Source of the DNA: Candidatus Gastranaerophilales bacterium
GTDB taxonomy: Bacteria > Cyanobacteriota > Vampirovibrionia > Gastranaerophilales > Gastranaerophilaceae
Length of the DNA: 64,000 nt
Direction: 5' to 3'
Assembly (NCBI GenBank): GCA_944325085.1
Contig: CALUYT010000032.1
Span: 1-64,000, forward strand
Positions 43,065 through 51,958 of this stretch are shown here, one piece after another (position 1 is the first letter of the stretch; every line of letters starts with the position of its first letter). The notes below the pieces were generated by a model, which was given only the letters and a program-made list of their open reading frames with translations, had not been told where the DNA came from and searched no databases. The translations under genes and the position numbers were made by a program.

Positions 43065-43136
43065 AAATTAGCATCTCCCCGTATAATGTCAAATCTTTAC
43101 ACTATAATAAAACTTTAAAAATAAAAGTAAAGTAAA

Positions 43137-43172
43137 AACAAGGGCAGTTTTTAATAAAAAACTGCCCTTGTT
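43137..43172 (-). terminator. Strong terminator of the 43190 gene
   Basis: A perfect stem: AACAAGGGCAGTTTTT (43137-43152) with AAAAACTGCCCTTGTT (43157-43172). On the minus strand it is followed by TTTTTAC. Confidence 0.9.
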
Positions 43173-43189
43173 AATATAATATTTAAAAA

Positions 43190-43861
43190 TTATACAGTTT
43201 CAGATAAAGCCTGTCTATCAGCAAACTTTGAAGCACCCTTATTTGCAACCTTATCAGTGATTGCACCAAGAAGTAAGCCTCCTAAGGCACCTGCAACAAT
43301 ATTAGTTACTAAATTTCCCACAGTAAATTTTCCACCTGCAATTTTATTTTGACCAAAAGCTAATAATGGTGACAAAAACAATCCTAAAATAGGACCCATT
43401 TTTTTACCTATATTTGTATGGTAATATACTTCACCTGTTCTTGATAATTCTGCATGTTCATCTTTTCTAAGAACTTCTTTTTTATCTTCATTTTCTATAT
43501 TTTTAGCAAACTCAGCATGTTTTTTGTTAATAGCACTATCAACAATAGCACCACACCCTATAGATGTTAATATAGCTGCAGGAATATATAATAACAACAT
43601 TTTACTAGTCTTTGCCATTGCATTAGCATCTTGTACAAACGCTCTGCCTTGACTTTCCATTATGTCTTTCATAAAACTTGCACCTGTTGCTAATAATCCG
43701 GCAAAACCACCTTCAATAATTCCATAGCCTATACCTGTTTTTAAACCTGCATAAGTTTTATACACAGGCTTTTGTTCAGTATTTTCAACTTTAGTATTTT
43801 CTTTTGCTCTAAATGCAACATTTGACTGAGAAACTTTATAACCTTGAATAGCACTTAACAT
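43190..43861 (-). CDS. Gly-rich membrane protein, unknown
   Basis: A 223-residue protein. The N-terminus has NVAFRAKEN near residue 14. Hydrophobic segments lie at about 45-65 (GYGIIEGGFAGLLATGASF), 88-108 (LLLYIPAAILTSIGCGAIV) and two glycine-zipper-like stretches near 155-210 (PILGLFLSPLLAFG, VAGALGGLLLGAITD). It may form a small membrane pore or be a coat-like protein. A TGTAACAAAT site lies about 90 bases upstream. Not recognised. Strong terminator follows. Confidence 0.65.
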   Translation of the reverse strand: MLSAIQGYKVSQSNVAFRAKENTKVENTEQKPVYKTYAGLKTGIGYGIIEGGFAGLLATGASFMKDIMESQGRAFVQDANAMAKTSKMLLLYIPAAILTSIGCGAIVDSAINKKHAEFAKNIENEDKKEVLRKDEHAELSRTGEVYYHTNIGKKMGPILGLFLSPLLAFGQNKIAGGKFTVGNLVTNIVAGALGGLLLGAITDKVANKGASKFADRQALSETV

Positions 43862-43946
43862 TATTATTTCCCTTTTTACTACTAATGCCTATTACAGTAA
43901 TACTAGTCAAGAAAAAAATTTGCTATATTATTACTAAATATTATTT

Positions 43947-43956
43947 ATTTGTTACA
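43947..43956 (-). promoter_or_regulatory. TGTAACAAAT site
   Basis: On the minus strand TATGTAACAAAT lies 86-95 bases upstream of the membrane-protein start at 43861. It is identical to the core at 33810 and 5975. Confidence 0.4.
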
Positions 43957-43960
43957 TATT

Positions 43961-45241
43961 CTATCTAATTTTTTTCTTAACCCAATTTTCCAAAATTTTT
44001 AATGGAGAACGGGTAATTGCTAAAGCCCAAGATGGAATATCTTTTGTAATAATACCACCAGCCCCAACATTTGCACCTTCTTCAACCGTTACCGGTGCTA
44101 CTAAAACTGAATTTGAACCGATTTTTACATTATCTTTTAAAATTGTTTTAGATTTAGTTTTAGATAGTGGATCGTAATTGGCAGTAATGGTTCCGGCACC
44201 TATATTAACATGTTCACCTAATTCTGCATCTCCAATATATGATAAATGTCCAACATTGGTATTTGATGAAATTTTTGCCTTTTTAACTTCAACAAAATTA
44301 CCAACTTTTACATTATCAACAATTTCAACCCCACCTCTTAAATGTGCACAAGGTCCTATTTTACAATTTTTACCAATTTTGTTTTTACCTTCAATATAAG
44401 TCGCAGGATAAATTATCGTATCTTGACCAATTTCAGTATCTTCACTAATCCAAGTCGAATCAGGATCAACTATTGTAACTCCGTTTATCATATATTTTTC
44501 AAGATTTCTTCTATTCATCATTTTTGTTGCTTCGGCAAGATTTAATCTTGAATTTATACCATAAATTTCATCGCTATCTTCTAAAATATAAGCATTTACA
44601 TTTAACTTTTGTTCTTTCCCCCAAGAAATAATATCTGTTAAATAATATTCACCTTGAGCATTATTACTTTTTAATTGACCAAAAGCAGATTTTATTTTTG
44701 CCCAATTCAAACAATAAATTCCTGCATTAACTTCTTTCACAGCTTTTTGTTCCGGTGTTGCATCTTTTTCTTCAACAATGCATTTTAATGAATTATCAGC
44801 TTCTCTAATAATTCTTCCATAATTTGTCGGATTATCAAAAATTGTACTCATAACTGTTAAATCGGAATTATGAGATTTATGAAATTCTACAAAAGCCTTT
44901 AAAGTTTCTTCTCTTACAAGTGGAGTATCCCCACATAAAATTAAAACTAAACCGTCATAATTTTCTAAACTAGGACAAACCATAGACACTGCATGTCCTG
45001 TTCCTAATTGTGGTGATTGCAAAACCGTTTTAGCATTATCATAATTATTTTTTACAAAATCTTCTACTTCTTGAGCATGATGCCCAACAATAACAAATTC
45101 TTCCGATACAAAATTTTTAACATTATCCAAAACATACCCTAACAATGTTTTACCCATAATTTCATGTAAAACTTTAGGAGTAGTTTCAGATTTCATTCTT
45201 GTACCTTTACCTGCAGCTAAAATTACGGCTTTTATATCCAT
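43961..45241 (-). CDS. glmU: Bifunctional GlmU (acetyl- and uridyltransferase)
   Basis: A 426-residue enzyme that acetylates glucosamine-1-phosphate and makes UDP-GlcNAc, needed for peptidoglycan and LPS. The N-terminal uridyltransferase begins LAAGKGTRMKS with GDTPLV and QLGTGHAV. The C-terminal left-handed beta-helix has hexapeptide repeats (IGKNCKIGP, VGNFVEVKKAKI, HLSYIGDAELGE, GAGTITANYD). It is about 30 residues shorter than the E. coli enzyme, mostly at the ends. AGGGGAG ribosome site. Confidence 0.96.
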   Translation of the reverse strand: MDIKAVILAAGKGTRMKSETTPKVLHEIMGKTLLGYVLDNVKNFVSEEFVIVGHHAQEVEDFVKNNYDNAKTVLQSPQLGTGHAVSMVCPSLENYDGLVLILCGDTPLVREETLKAFVEFHKSHNSDLTVMSTIFDNPTNYGRIIREADNSLKCIVEEKDATPEQKAVKEVNAGIYCLNWAKIKSAFGQLKSNNAQGEYYLTDIISWGKEQKLNVNAYILEDSDEIYGINSRLNLAEATKMMNRRNLEKYMINGVTIVDPDSTWISEDTEIGQDTIIYPATYIEGKNKIGKNCKIGPCAHLRGGVEIVDNVKVGNFVEVKKAKISSNTNVGHLSYIGDAELGEHVNIGAGTITANYDPLSKTKSKTILKDNVKIGSNSVLVAPVTVEEGANVGAGGIITKDIPSWALAITRSPLKILENWVKKKIR

Positions 45242-45320
45242 ATTATTTCTCCCCTTATATAGTATTATAACGTTGTCTATAATATCGCAGAAATATAACG
45301 TTTATGCAACTTTAATATTT

Positions 45321-45914
45321 TTAATACACAACTTTAAGATTTTTCGGATGTTGAAATTCTTCCAACAAATTAATATTATTTCCACCTATACAAACAAGTT
45401 TTTTTATTAATAAATTAGTAACTAATACATCAGAAGAAACACAAGATATCATATATTCTTTTTCCAAAAAAGTTGAATATAATGATCGGATTTGTTTTCC
45501 TAATTTAATTTCAGCTTCATGCAATGTCCAAAATCTATAAAAATCTTCCTTGGTAGGATTTTCTGTGTCTTGTTTATAACGTTGCATTATTTTTTTATAA
45601 TCACGTTCCTGCATAAATTCAATATCAACACCTATATTTGCATTATTAAATGCCACAAGTACAATATTTTTTGAATGCGAAATACTGAAAGAAATCCCTC
45701 CATTCATAAACTTAGGTTTATTTTTCACATATTCTATATTCAAATTTTTAACACCATAGATATGTTTCGCAATAAATTTTGTTAAAAACAAACCTAAAAT
45801 ATGCTCTTCATACTTTTCTTTACAAGCATATTCTCGACCATCCCAAAAATTGTCCAAACTCAATTTATCAATAGATTCTAAAAATTCTTTCTTATTTATA
45901 TAATATAATTCCAT
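45321..45914 (-). CDS. 4'-phosphopantetheinyl transferase (Sfp/AcpT type)
   Basis: A 197-residue enzyme that puts the phosphopantetheine arm on acyl or other carrier proteins. Motifs: KPKF...ISFSISHSKN, then IGVDIE (metal ligands Asp and Glu), and FWTLHEAEIKLGK, the W-x-x-K-E-(S/A)-x-x-K block in which His replaces the first Lys. Substrate carrier unknown; no carrier protein or synthase is encoded here. Last gene of the hydrolase-ldpA unit, eight bases after ldpA. Confidence 0.85.
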   Translation of the reverse strand: MELYYINKKEFLESIDKLSLDNFWDGREYACKEKYEEHILGLFLTKFIAKHIYGVKNLNIEYVKNKPKFMNGGISFSISHSKNIVLVAFNNANIGVDIEFMQERDYKKIMQRYKQDTENPTKEDFYRFWTLHEAEIKLGKQIRSLYSTFLEKEYMISCVSSDVLVTNLLIKKLVCIGGNNINLLEEFQHPKNLKVVY

Positions 45915-45922
45915 ATTCCAAC

Positions 45923-46867
45923 CTATAATATAACCGAATCAACAAGAGGTTTTGCAACATTTAAAGCTTCATTTAGAACTTGAGGATTATTCCAAAAATC
46001 TTCTTTATCAATATATTTTTTGACAATTTTTCTTGCATAAGAACCTGTAGCAATACCATTAAATGAAATTTCACACATCTTTGCAAGTTCACTGGTTTTA
46101 GCATTTGTACCACCAGACAAAATCAAATATACAGGTAATTTCGCATTCTGTACAATTTCAGCAGTAGCAACAGCTTGCAACGTTGATTTATAATTATCAT
46201 CACCACCACTCAATGGAATACCATCAGCTTGAATAATTGTACTATAAGGTTCTCTTTGCTCTATCATACGTTTAATTCTTGAAAGAAAAGCCTCATCACC
46301 CAAATTACTTCTACTAATACAAATACTTAATAATCCCTCATAATTATCATTAATATATTGCCATTTTTTAAATATTTCATCTTCATCCAAACCCATTGCA
46401 TGAAATTCAATACAATCAATTCCTTTATCAACAATAGATGGTAAAACATCATCAAGATTTTTTTCTTCTGCAACATATGAAATTGCAGCTCTGGAACAAA
46501 CTCTCCAACATCTTCCACAACCGACACATCTTTCTTTTTTGACTTTTGCGTAATGAATAGCTCCTTGTGGACAAATTTCTTCACACAATCCGCAATTCAC
46601 ACATCTTTCATAGTCAATCACAGCTTTATTCACATGTGGATCATTTTTTATGCCTACACTAATACATAAATAAGCATCATAAACTCTTGCTAAATCTAAA
46701 GCTTCACGCGCAGCATCTATCACATCACTATTTGCAGACAAATCAAACAATCTACAACCTGCAATAGCATAGACATATACTAATCTTTTTATTTCCTCAA
46801 TATCTTCATTCCCGGCACCACAAACTAATTTAAAACAATGATGTGTTTCTAATAATTCTTTTAACAT
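45923..46867 (-). CDS. ldpA: LdpA-like 4Fe-4S protein (cyanobacterial clock-input family)
   Basis: A 314-residue cytoplasmic protein. The N-terminal TIM-barrel-like region precedes two ferredoxin motifs at about residues 92-125 (CVNCGLCEEICPQG and CVGCGRCWRVCSRA), each with four Cys. The C-terminal half matches the LdpA C-terminal family: IIQADGIPLSGG, LILSGGTNAKT and GIATGSYARKIV. In cyanobacteria LdpA senses redox state and adjusts circadian period. Here it sits with a beta-lactamase-fold hydrolase and a phosphopantetheinyl transferase. Its role without photosynthesis is unknown. Start overlaps the upstream stop by one base (TAATG). Confidence 0.85.
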   Translation of the reverse strand: MLKELLETHHCFKLVCGAGNEDIEEIKRLVYVYAIAGCRLFDLSANSDVIDAAREALDLARVYDAYLCISVGIKNDPHVNKAVIDYERCVNCGLCEEICPQGAIHYAKVKKERCVGCGRCWRVCSRAAISYVAEEKNLDDVLPSIVDKGIDCIEFHAMGLDEDEIFKKWQYINDNYEGLLSICISRSNLGDEAFLSRIKRMIEQREPYSTIIQADGIPLSGGDDNYKSTLQAVATAEIVQNAKLPVYLILSGGTNAKTSELAKMCEISFNGIATGSYARKIVKKYIDKEDFWNNPQVLNEALNVAKPLVDSVIL

Positions 46868-48057
46868 TATCTCACCATATAGTTATAAATAATTTCAGAA
46901 GCTTTTACTATAAAATCTTTACCAGCTACAGCATTATGTGGACGGTTTGCTAATATAACAACAATATATTTTTTACCATTTGGAGTAATTACAATACCTG
47001 CATCTCCAAGCATAGTGCCTATATCTCCTGTTTTATGTAAAAATACAGAACCAGGACCTAACCCTGCTTGAATCAAACGGTTATTATGAACATGTCCCAT
47101 ATAATTTAGCATTCTTGCTCTTGATTTTTCAGTTAAAAATGAACTGTTTTCATCAATATTATAAAGCATAGTAGCCATATCTCGTGCTGTTGTGTAATTA
47201 GTTCCCTTTAAATCAGGTAACCAAGTATTAACTTTAGTATGTTTTATCCCCCAATCACGAATAGATTGGTTAACATCTGTCATTGAACCTATTTTAGCCA
47301 TAATCATATTAGTAGCAGAATTATCAGATTCTGTGATCATACGTCTTGCTAATTCATCAATTGTATATTTTGAATCTCTAGCCTTAAATTGCAAGCTTCC
47401 AGAACCTTCAGTTCTAAAATACTCTGTCAATGGCATCTTATCAGATAAAGAAACTTGACCGGCTTCTATAGATTTAAATAAATCTATCAAAACAGGAATT
47501 TTTATAATACTGGCAGTTGAATAAATTTCAGAAGCATTTATATCAACATAATTCTGTGTTTCATAATCCCAAACAAAAATTGCAGGCTTAACTGTTGGAA
47601 ATTGTTTAGCCAAATTTAACAATTCACTATGTAAAACCGGCATATTAACATTTTCTTTTAAAGCTTCCATTTGTGCAGATTTTTCATCTGCAGAATAACT
47701 TAAAGAATTTTGACCATTAAACCAAGAATTTGATAAATATTTATACGTTGGGAAACTTAATTCTCTCATATCTGTAGAAATATTTTTATAAGGAGTCGGA
47801 ACAAACATAGCCTTAGTTATATTATTAAAAGAATAAGGCATCGCATATAACATCAAAAATAATAAAAACGAAACAGAAACTAAAAACTGGAATAAACTTT
47901 TTTTCTTATTCTTTCTTTTTAACGGTTTATTATGTTGCCTTAACTGGGCAAAATGAGAACTTTGCTCGCTGTGTCTGTATGTATAGCGTGAATATTCAGA
48001 AGAAATACGATATTCAGAATATACACTACTATCATATTCTCTTGCTAATTTCGGCAT
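46867..48057 (-). CDS. Class-A beta-lactamase-fold serine hydrolase
   Basis: A roughly 396-residue membrane-anchored protein. A long, basic, Tyr/Ser/Arg/His-rich cytoplasmic tail precedes one transmembrane helix (LFQFLVSVSFLLFLMLYAM, about residue 62-82). The extracytoplasmic domain has the penicillin-recognising motifs S-I-I-K in TASIIKIPVL, SDN in ESDNSATN, and KTG in LHKTGDIG. It could be a peptidoglycan-acting enzyme or a beta-lactamase. The start at 48057 has GGAGG 12 bases upstream; a longer frame reaches 48117. First gene of the ldpA operon. Confidence 0.85.
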   Translation of the reverse strand: MPKLAREYDSSVYSEYRISSEYSRYTYRHSEQSSHFAQLRQHNKPLKRKNKKKSLFQFLVSVSFLLFLMLYAMPYSFNNITKAMFVPTPYKNISTDMRELSFPTYKYLSNSWFNGQNSLSYSADEKSAQMEALKENVNMPVLHSELLNLAKQFPTVKPAIFVWDYETQNYVDINASEIYSTASIIKIPVLIDLFKSIEAGQVSLSDKMPLTEYFRTEGSGSLQFKARDSKYTIDELARRMITESDNSATNMIMAKIGSMTDVNQSIRDWGIKHTKVNTWLPDLKGTNYTTARDMATMLYNIDENSSFLTEKSRARMLNYMGHVHNNRLIQAGLGPGSVFLHKTGDIGTMLGDAGIVITPNGKKYIVVILANRPHNAVAGKDFIVKASEIIYNYMVR

Positions 48058-48184
48058 TCCTACCCGAGTCCTCCCCAATATTACAAATATAATACTCCAA
48101 TTTAAAACATCAATCAAGTTATTTACATATATTTTTACATACTTAAATCCTTAAATTTAATAATATATATAACATCTTAGAATA

Positions 48185-48201
48185 TGTAAACAAATGTTAC
48201 A
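48185..48201 (+). promoter_or_regulatory. 17-bp operator-like site, identical to 58394
   Basis: TGTAAACAAATGTTACA. The exact reverse complement is at 58394-58410. It lies 85-101 bases upstream of the 48286 start and is centred about 60 bases upstream of the likely transcription start (-10 TATATA at 48242-48247). TGTAA and TTACA form a near-palindrome. Confidence 0.6.
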
Positions 48202-48285
48202 AAAATAACGACTACTGAAATTAGACAATCTCAAAATACTTTATATAGAAGAGAGAACTTTAAATAAAATAAGGAGACGAGAGAT

Positions 48286-48612
48286 ATGGCATTTTTAGCA
48301 TTAGCAAGTCAAAAGAGTTTATTGACATTGCAAAAAAACTTTTTACAATTCCAATATTTATCAATTCAAAACCAAGTACAACAAGCAACAGCTCAAATGA
48401 CCGCAATTGAAAGAGAATATGCGGCAAACAATGGAGACTGTACTGAAGATGCAGATTACATTTACTATCAAGACTTAAGTGACCAATTAGAAACAGAAAA
48501 AGATTCTATTGATTCACAATTAACAGCAATTGAAAACGAAATTTCAGGTTTAAAAACATTAGTAAACAACAATATCAAATCAAGTTGTACATTAAACCTA
48601 ATAAGTTCATAG
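48286..48612 (+). CDS. Small coiled-coil protein, unknown
   Basis: A 108-residue protein with two predicted amphipathic helices: residues about 8-42 (KSLLTLQKNFLQFQYLSIQN) and 60-95 (LSDQLETEKDSIDSQLTAIE). Between them lies an acidic loop with Cys (NNGDCTEDADY). No signal peptide or membrane segment. AAGGAGA ribosome site. It ends five bases from the converging folD gene. The promoter region carries the 17-bp operator shared with the 57892 gene. Confidence 0.65.
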   Translation: MAFLALASQKSLLTLQKNFLQFQYLSIQNQVQQATAQMTAIEREYAANNGDCTEDADYIYYQDLSDQLETEKDSIDSQLTAIENEISGLKTLVNNNIKSSCTLNLISS

Positions 48613-48616
48613 TAAA

Positions 48617-49456
48617 TCAAACTAGATTTTTTTCAAACAGTTCGACGGTATTAAGCATTAATGATGTAATTGTCATTGGGCCTACACCGCCAGGAACCGG
48701 AGATATGTATGATGCTATTTTAGATGCACTTTCAAAATCTACGTCTCCTCGGGTTTTTCCTGAAGCATCTTTAAAAATACCGACATCTACAACTACACAA
48801 CCAGATTTTAACATTTCCCCTTCTATAATATTTTTCCCCACTGCAGAAATCACAACGTCTGCAGTTTTTGTTATATCCGCAAGATTTTTTGTATAACTAT
48901 GGCAAACCGTTACCGTTGCATTTTTATTCAAAAGCATTTGAGCTAAAGGATGACCAACGATATTTGATCTGCCAACAATAACAACATGTTTTCCTTCTAT
49001 ATCTATATTGTATTCCTTAAGTAATAACAAAATCCCTTTTGGTGTACAAGGATAAACAATAGGTTCTTCTCCTGAAAATAATTTCCCAAAATTATATGGA
49101 GTAAAACCATCAACATCTTTTTTAGGCGATATTGCATTTATTATATTTTCTTTTGATATATGTTTTGGTAAAGGAAGCTGTACCAATATCGCTGTTACAT
49201 TGGAATTATTATTTAATTCTTCAATCTTTTCCAACAATTCTTTTTCTGTAACATCATACGGATAATTAATAATTTGTGAATTTATACCTAATTTTTCAGC
49301 AGTTTTTTTCTTATTATTAACATAAATTTTACTTGCAGGATCTTCTCCAACCAAAATAACTACCAAAGTCGGTTTTTTATTAAATGAATCGACTTTCAAC
49401 TTTAATTCTGTTAATAATTTTTCTCTTAATTTTTTTCCGTCTAATATTACCGACAT
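48617..49456 (-). CDS. folD: Methylenetetrahydrofolate dehydrogenase/cyclohydrolase
   Basis: A 279-residue bifunctional enzyme interconverting 5,10-methylene-, methenyl- and 10-formyl-THF with NADP. Motifs: the catalytic Lys region SKIYVNNKKKTAEKLGI, VQLPLPKHI, NADP-binding VGRSNIVGHPLAQML and PVPGGVGPMT. Downstream of a CooC-like ATPase and a UROD/MetE-like protein (gaps 7 and 2 bases), which makes a C1-metabolism operon. Confidence 0.96.
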   Translation of the reverse strand: MSVILDGKKLREKLLTELKLKVDSFNKKPTLVVILVGEDPASKIYVNNKKKTAEKLGINSQIINYPYDVTEKELLEKIEELNNNSNVTAILVQLPLPKHISKENIINAISPKKDVDGFTPYNFGKLFSGEEPIVYPCTPKGILLLLKEYNIDIEGKHVVIVGRSNIVGHPLAQMLLNKNATVTVCHSYTKNLADITKTADVVISAVGKNIIEGEMLKSGCVVVDVGIFKDASGKTRGDVDFESASKIASYISPVPGGVGPMTITSLMLNTVELFEKNLV

Positions 49457-49463
49457 AAAACCT

Positions 49464-50216
49464 CTACTGTTTCACTTGTGGAAGATTTAACCTAAAATAA
49501 AATTCTTCTATCGCATCTTTTACAACTTTAGATTCTCTGGTTATCGGATGTTTTTCCAATTCTTTATCATATGGAATTACGCCCAAAACATCTAAATCAT
49601 ATTTATTCAAAAGCTCATAAACAGATGACAAATCATTATTATCAACCTTGTTTATAATCACTCCCAATTGATTACCTGCAGCATACTTAGCACTAAATTC
49701 TTCAATTCTGTTTGCCAAATGTGCAGATTCTTCACTTGGAGTTGCAACAATTAAAGTTGAATCAATTTCTGTATCTACAAGTTGATTTAAATATTTCAAA
49801 TCAAACTCACAATCAAATATAACGATATCATATCTATTTAAAAGTTTATTTACAGCATCATTAATCAACTTTGTAATAGGACATCTGCAATCTTTTGAAC
49901 CTACAAACCATGAAACAATAATATCAACATTATCATCTAATGATACCAAAATATCTTCCATAGCCCATTCTATATATTCTTGCTTTGTCATATCCTCAGG
50001 AATACCGGTTTTATACTCGTGTTTTCCACTTCTAATACCATAAATAGTATTTCTGATATCTAACCCAAAACTATGTCCCAATTCACTTGATAAATCATTA
50101 TCAAAAAGTAATATTGATTTTTCTGGAAACATTTCTTTTAAAATATGCATAAAAGCTTTAACTATTGTAGTTTTTCCGCTTCCACCTTTTCCGGTTATTG
50201 CCAATTTTACAGTCAA
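49464..50216 (-). CDS. CooC/AcsF-like P-loop ATPase
   Basis: A 250-residue MinD/ParA-type ATPase with Walker A GKGGSGKTT at residues 9-17. The Walker-B region reads YDIVIFDCEFDL. A Cys pair in SKDCRC lies near residue 130. CooC/AcsF proteins insert nickel or otherwise mature CO dehydrogenase/acetyl-CoA synthase. No such enzyme is encoded here, so the partner is unknown. Location between folD and a UROD-like gene supports a C1-corrinoid role. Confidence 0.8.
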   Translation of the reverse strand: MTVKLAITGKGGSGKTTIVKAFMHILKEMFPEKSILLFDNDLSSELGHSFGLDIRNTIYGIRSGKHEYKTGIPEDMTKQEYIEWAMEDILVSLDDNVDIIVSWFVGSKDCRCPITKLINDAVNKLLNRYDIVIFDCEFDLKYLNQLVDTEIDSTLIVATPSEESAHLANRIEEFSAKYAAGNQLGVIINKVDNNDLSSVYELLNKYDLDVLGVIPYDKELEKHPITRESKVVKDAIEEFYFRLNLPQVKQ

Positions 50217-50218
50217 AA

Positions 50219-51295
50219 TTAAAACCTCTTTTTCAATTCATTTGATAATTCACAAACTAAATCCATTGCTTTTTCAGCTAAATTAACAGTTAAAGAACCT
50301 GCACCACAAGATGATGTGATTAAAGAATTATCTATAATAAGTTTCTCATCAACACCTTTATTAGTCAAATATTTAACCGAATCATCAAAAATACTAATCA
50401 AATCTGAAATATTTATCTTATCCAAAGCCGCACTATCTAACGTAGGAACAACTCCCCAAGCAAGCTTACCACCATTTAATAAAAACTCTTTTATTTCTGA
50501 AGAATAAATACAAAGATTTTGAGCAAAAGCATAAGCATCAAAATTTATAATATCTACACCTACTTTAATAGGAATTGTCCAATCACATTTACCACAACAA
50601 TGAATTGCACAAATACCACCATTTGCCTTAATTACCTCGCAAATTTCAGATAACATTCCAACAACTTCTTTTTCAGAAACAGTTAAATATGCCGAAGTCC
50701 CTAATTGAGATAAAGAAGGTTCGTCCATAAATATTATTGGAACAGTCCCAGCATTAGCCTTTTTAATATGCTTGATTTGCCATAAAACTTTTAAACTTAA
50801 TAACTTCACAATAATTTCACGCAATGTATCATCATAAATTGCACATTTGCCATCTTTATCAACTATTGTTGTGCTAAGAGTAAAAGGACCAACAATTTGT
50901 CCTTTTGCATACATTGGCTTTGTTTCTTTTATAAGTTGTTCAAATTTAGGAAATGCAGATGAAAAATTTTCACTAATAGAATATTTTTCAATAATTTCAG
51001 AATTTGGATTTTCAATAATTTCTTCATAATCAGCAAAAAATATCTCTAAATCTTCAAAAAACTTTTCACTCTCACTATCAATAGAAAAATTTTCGAAATT
51101 ATAAGGCAAAAACGAAGGCAATCCTTCCAAAAATTGGATAATCATGTCTTCGTTTTTACTAACATTTGCCAATTGTGGGAAAAAAGGAATATTATAAAAA
51201 TCCTTTTTAACCAAATTCATAGCATCATCAACATTATCGTGAGGTAAAGAACCAATCGCAAGAGCTTGTAATTTTAAGTTAGGATATTGATTCAT
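50219..51295 (-). CDS. UROD/MetE-like corrinoid-type methyltransferase
   Basis: A 358-residue TIM-barrel protein of the uroporphyrinogen decarboxylase/MetE superfamily. Visible: IGSLPH at the N-terminus, KGQIVGPFTLST, FMDEPSLSQLGT, the zinc-site-like IHCCGKCDW (about residue 226) and SSCGAGSL near 330. The His-Cys and late Cys resemble zinc-dependent methyltransferases rather than haem-pathway HemE. It probably moves methyl groups to or from a corrinoid or thiol. First gene of the operon with the CooC-like ATPase and folD. Confidence 0.75.
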   Translation of the reverse strand: MNQYPNLKLQALAIGSLPHDNVDDAMNLVKKDFYNIPFFPQLANVSKNEDMIIQFLEGLPSFLPYNFENFSIDSESEKFFEDLEIFFADYEEIIENPNSEIIEKYSISENFSSAFPKFEQLIKETKPMYAKGQIVGPFTLSTTIVDKDGKCAIYDDTLREIIVKLLSLKVLWQIKHIKKANAGTVPIIFMDEPSLSQLGTSAYLTVSEKEVVGMLSEICEVIKANGGICAIHCCGKCDWTIPIKVGVDIINFDAYAFAQNLCIYSSEIKEFLLNGGKLAWGVVPTLDSAALDKINISDLISIFDDSVKYLTNKGVDEKLIIDNSLITSSCGAGSLTVNLAEKAMDLVCELSNELKKRF

Positions 51296-51320
51296 TTACA
51301 CTCCTTAAACAATGTGATAA

Positions 51321-51815
51321 CTATTCAGCTGATTCTTCAACTTCTTCAATAGATTCTTTTAAAACTTCAGAAGCTGTAACAGAAACGTTTAATTCACATT
51401 TAACTTTTGAAGTTAATTTAATCAACATAGTGTAATTACCAATTTTGTTAATTGGAGCACTCAAAGAAACTGATTTTCTATCAACTTCAATACCAGCTTG
51501 AGCTAATAATTCTTCAGTTAATTTCTTAGTAGTAATTGTACCAAACAATTTACCAGATTCACCAGCTTTAGCTGATAATTCTAATTTACCGAATTTTTCT
51601 ATAGCTTCAGCTTTTTCTAAAGCTTCTTGATGTAATTTTTCTTGTTTAGCTTTAATTCTTGCAATATTTTTTTCTCTATTTTCTAAAGCACCTGCTGTAG
51701 CGATTTCAGCAGCACCTTGAGGAAGTAAAAAGTTTCTAGCATAACCGTCTTTTACATTAACAACGTCGCCTACTTCGCCCAAATTTTGAACTTCTTTTTT
51801 TAATATAACTTGCAT
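51321..51815 (-). CDS. rplI: 50S ribosomal protein L9
   Basis: A 164-residue 23S rRNA-binding protein. The N-terminal domain (MQVILKKEVQNLGEVGDVVNVKDGYARNFLLPQG) is highly conserved. A connecting helix and the C-terminal domain (KLFGTITTKKLTE) follow; a short acidic tail (ESIEEVEESAE) is extra. AAGGAG ribosome site. Monocistronic. The promoter region has TACAAT about 85 bases upstream. Confidence 0.97.
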   Translation of the reverse strand: MQVILKKEVQNLGEVGDVVNVKDGYARNFLLPQGAAEIATAGALENREKNIARIKAKQEKLHQEALEKAEAIEKFGKLELSAKAGESGKLFGTITTKKLTEELLAQAGIEVDRKSVSLSAPINKIGNYTMLIKLTSKVKCELNVSVTASEVLKESIEEVEESAE

Positions 51816-51958
51816 TTTACAATTCTCCTTTTGTATTTATATTTCTGCATGTAGCCCTAACATACAACAAAAATAATAATTTGCCAATAGTTTTTGTACT
51901 ATTGTAACACAATTTCTCAATCCCAAAAAAGTTCTTCCGACTTCCAAATTTGGAAAAG

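Noticed and set aside
46867-48057. Hydrolase called as an acquired antibiotic-resistance beta-lactamase
   Set aside because: It is membrane-anchored with a long basic tail, sits in a native-looking operon with ldpA, and shows no mobile-element context; motifs are shared with cell-wall enzymes.
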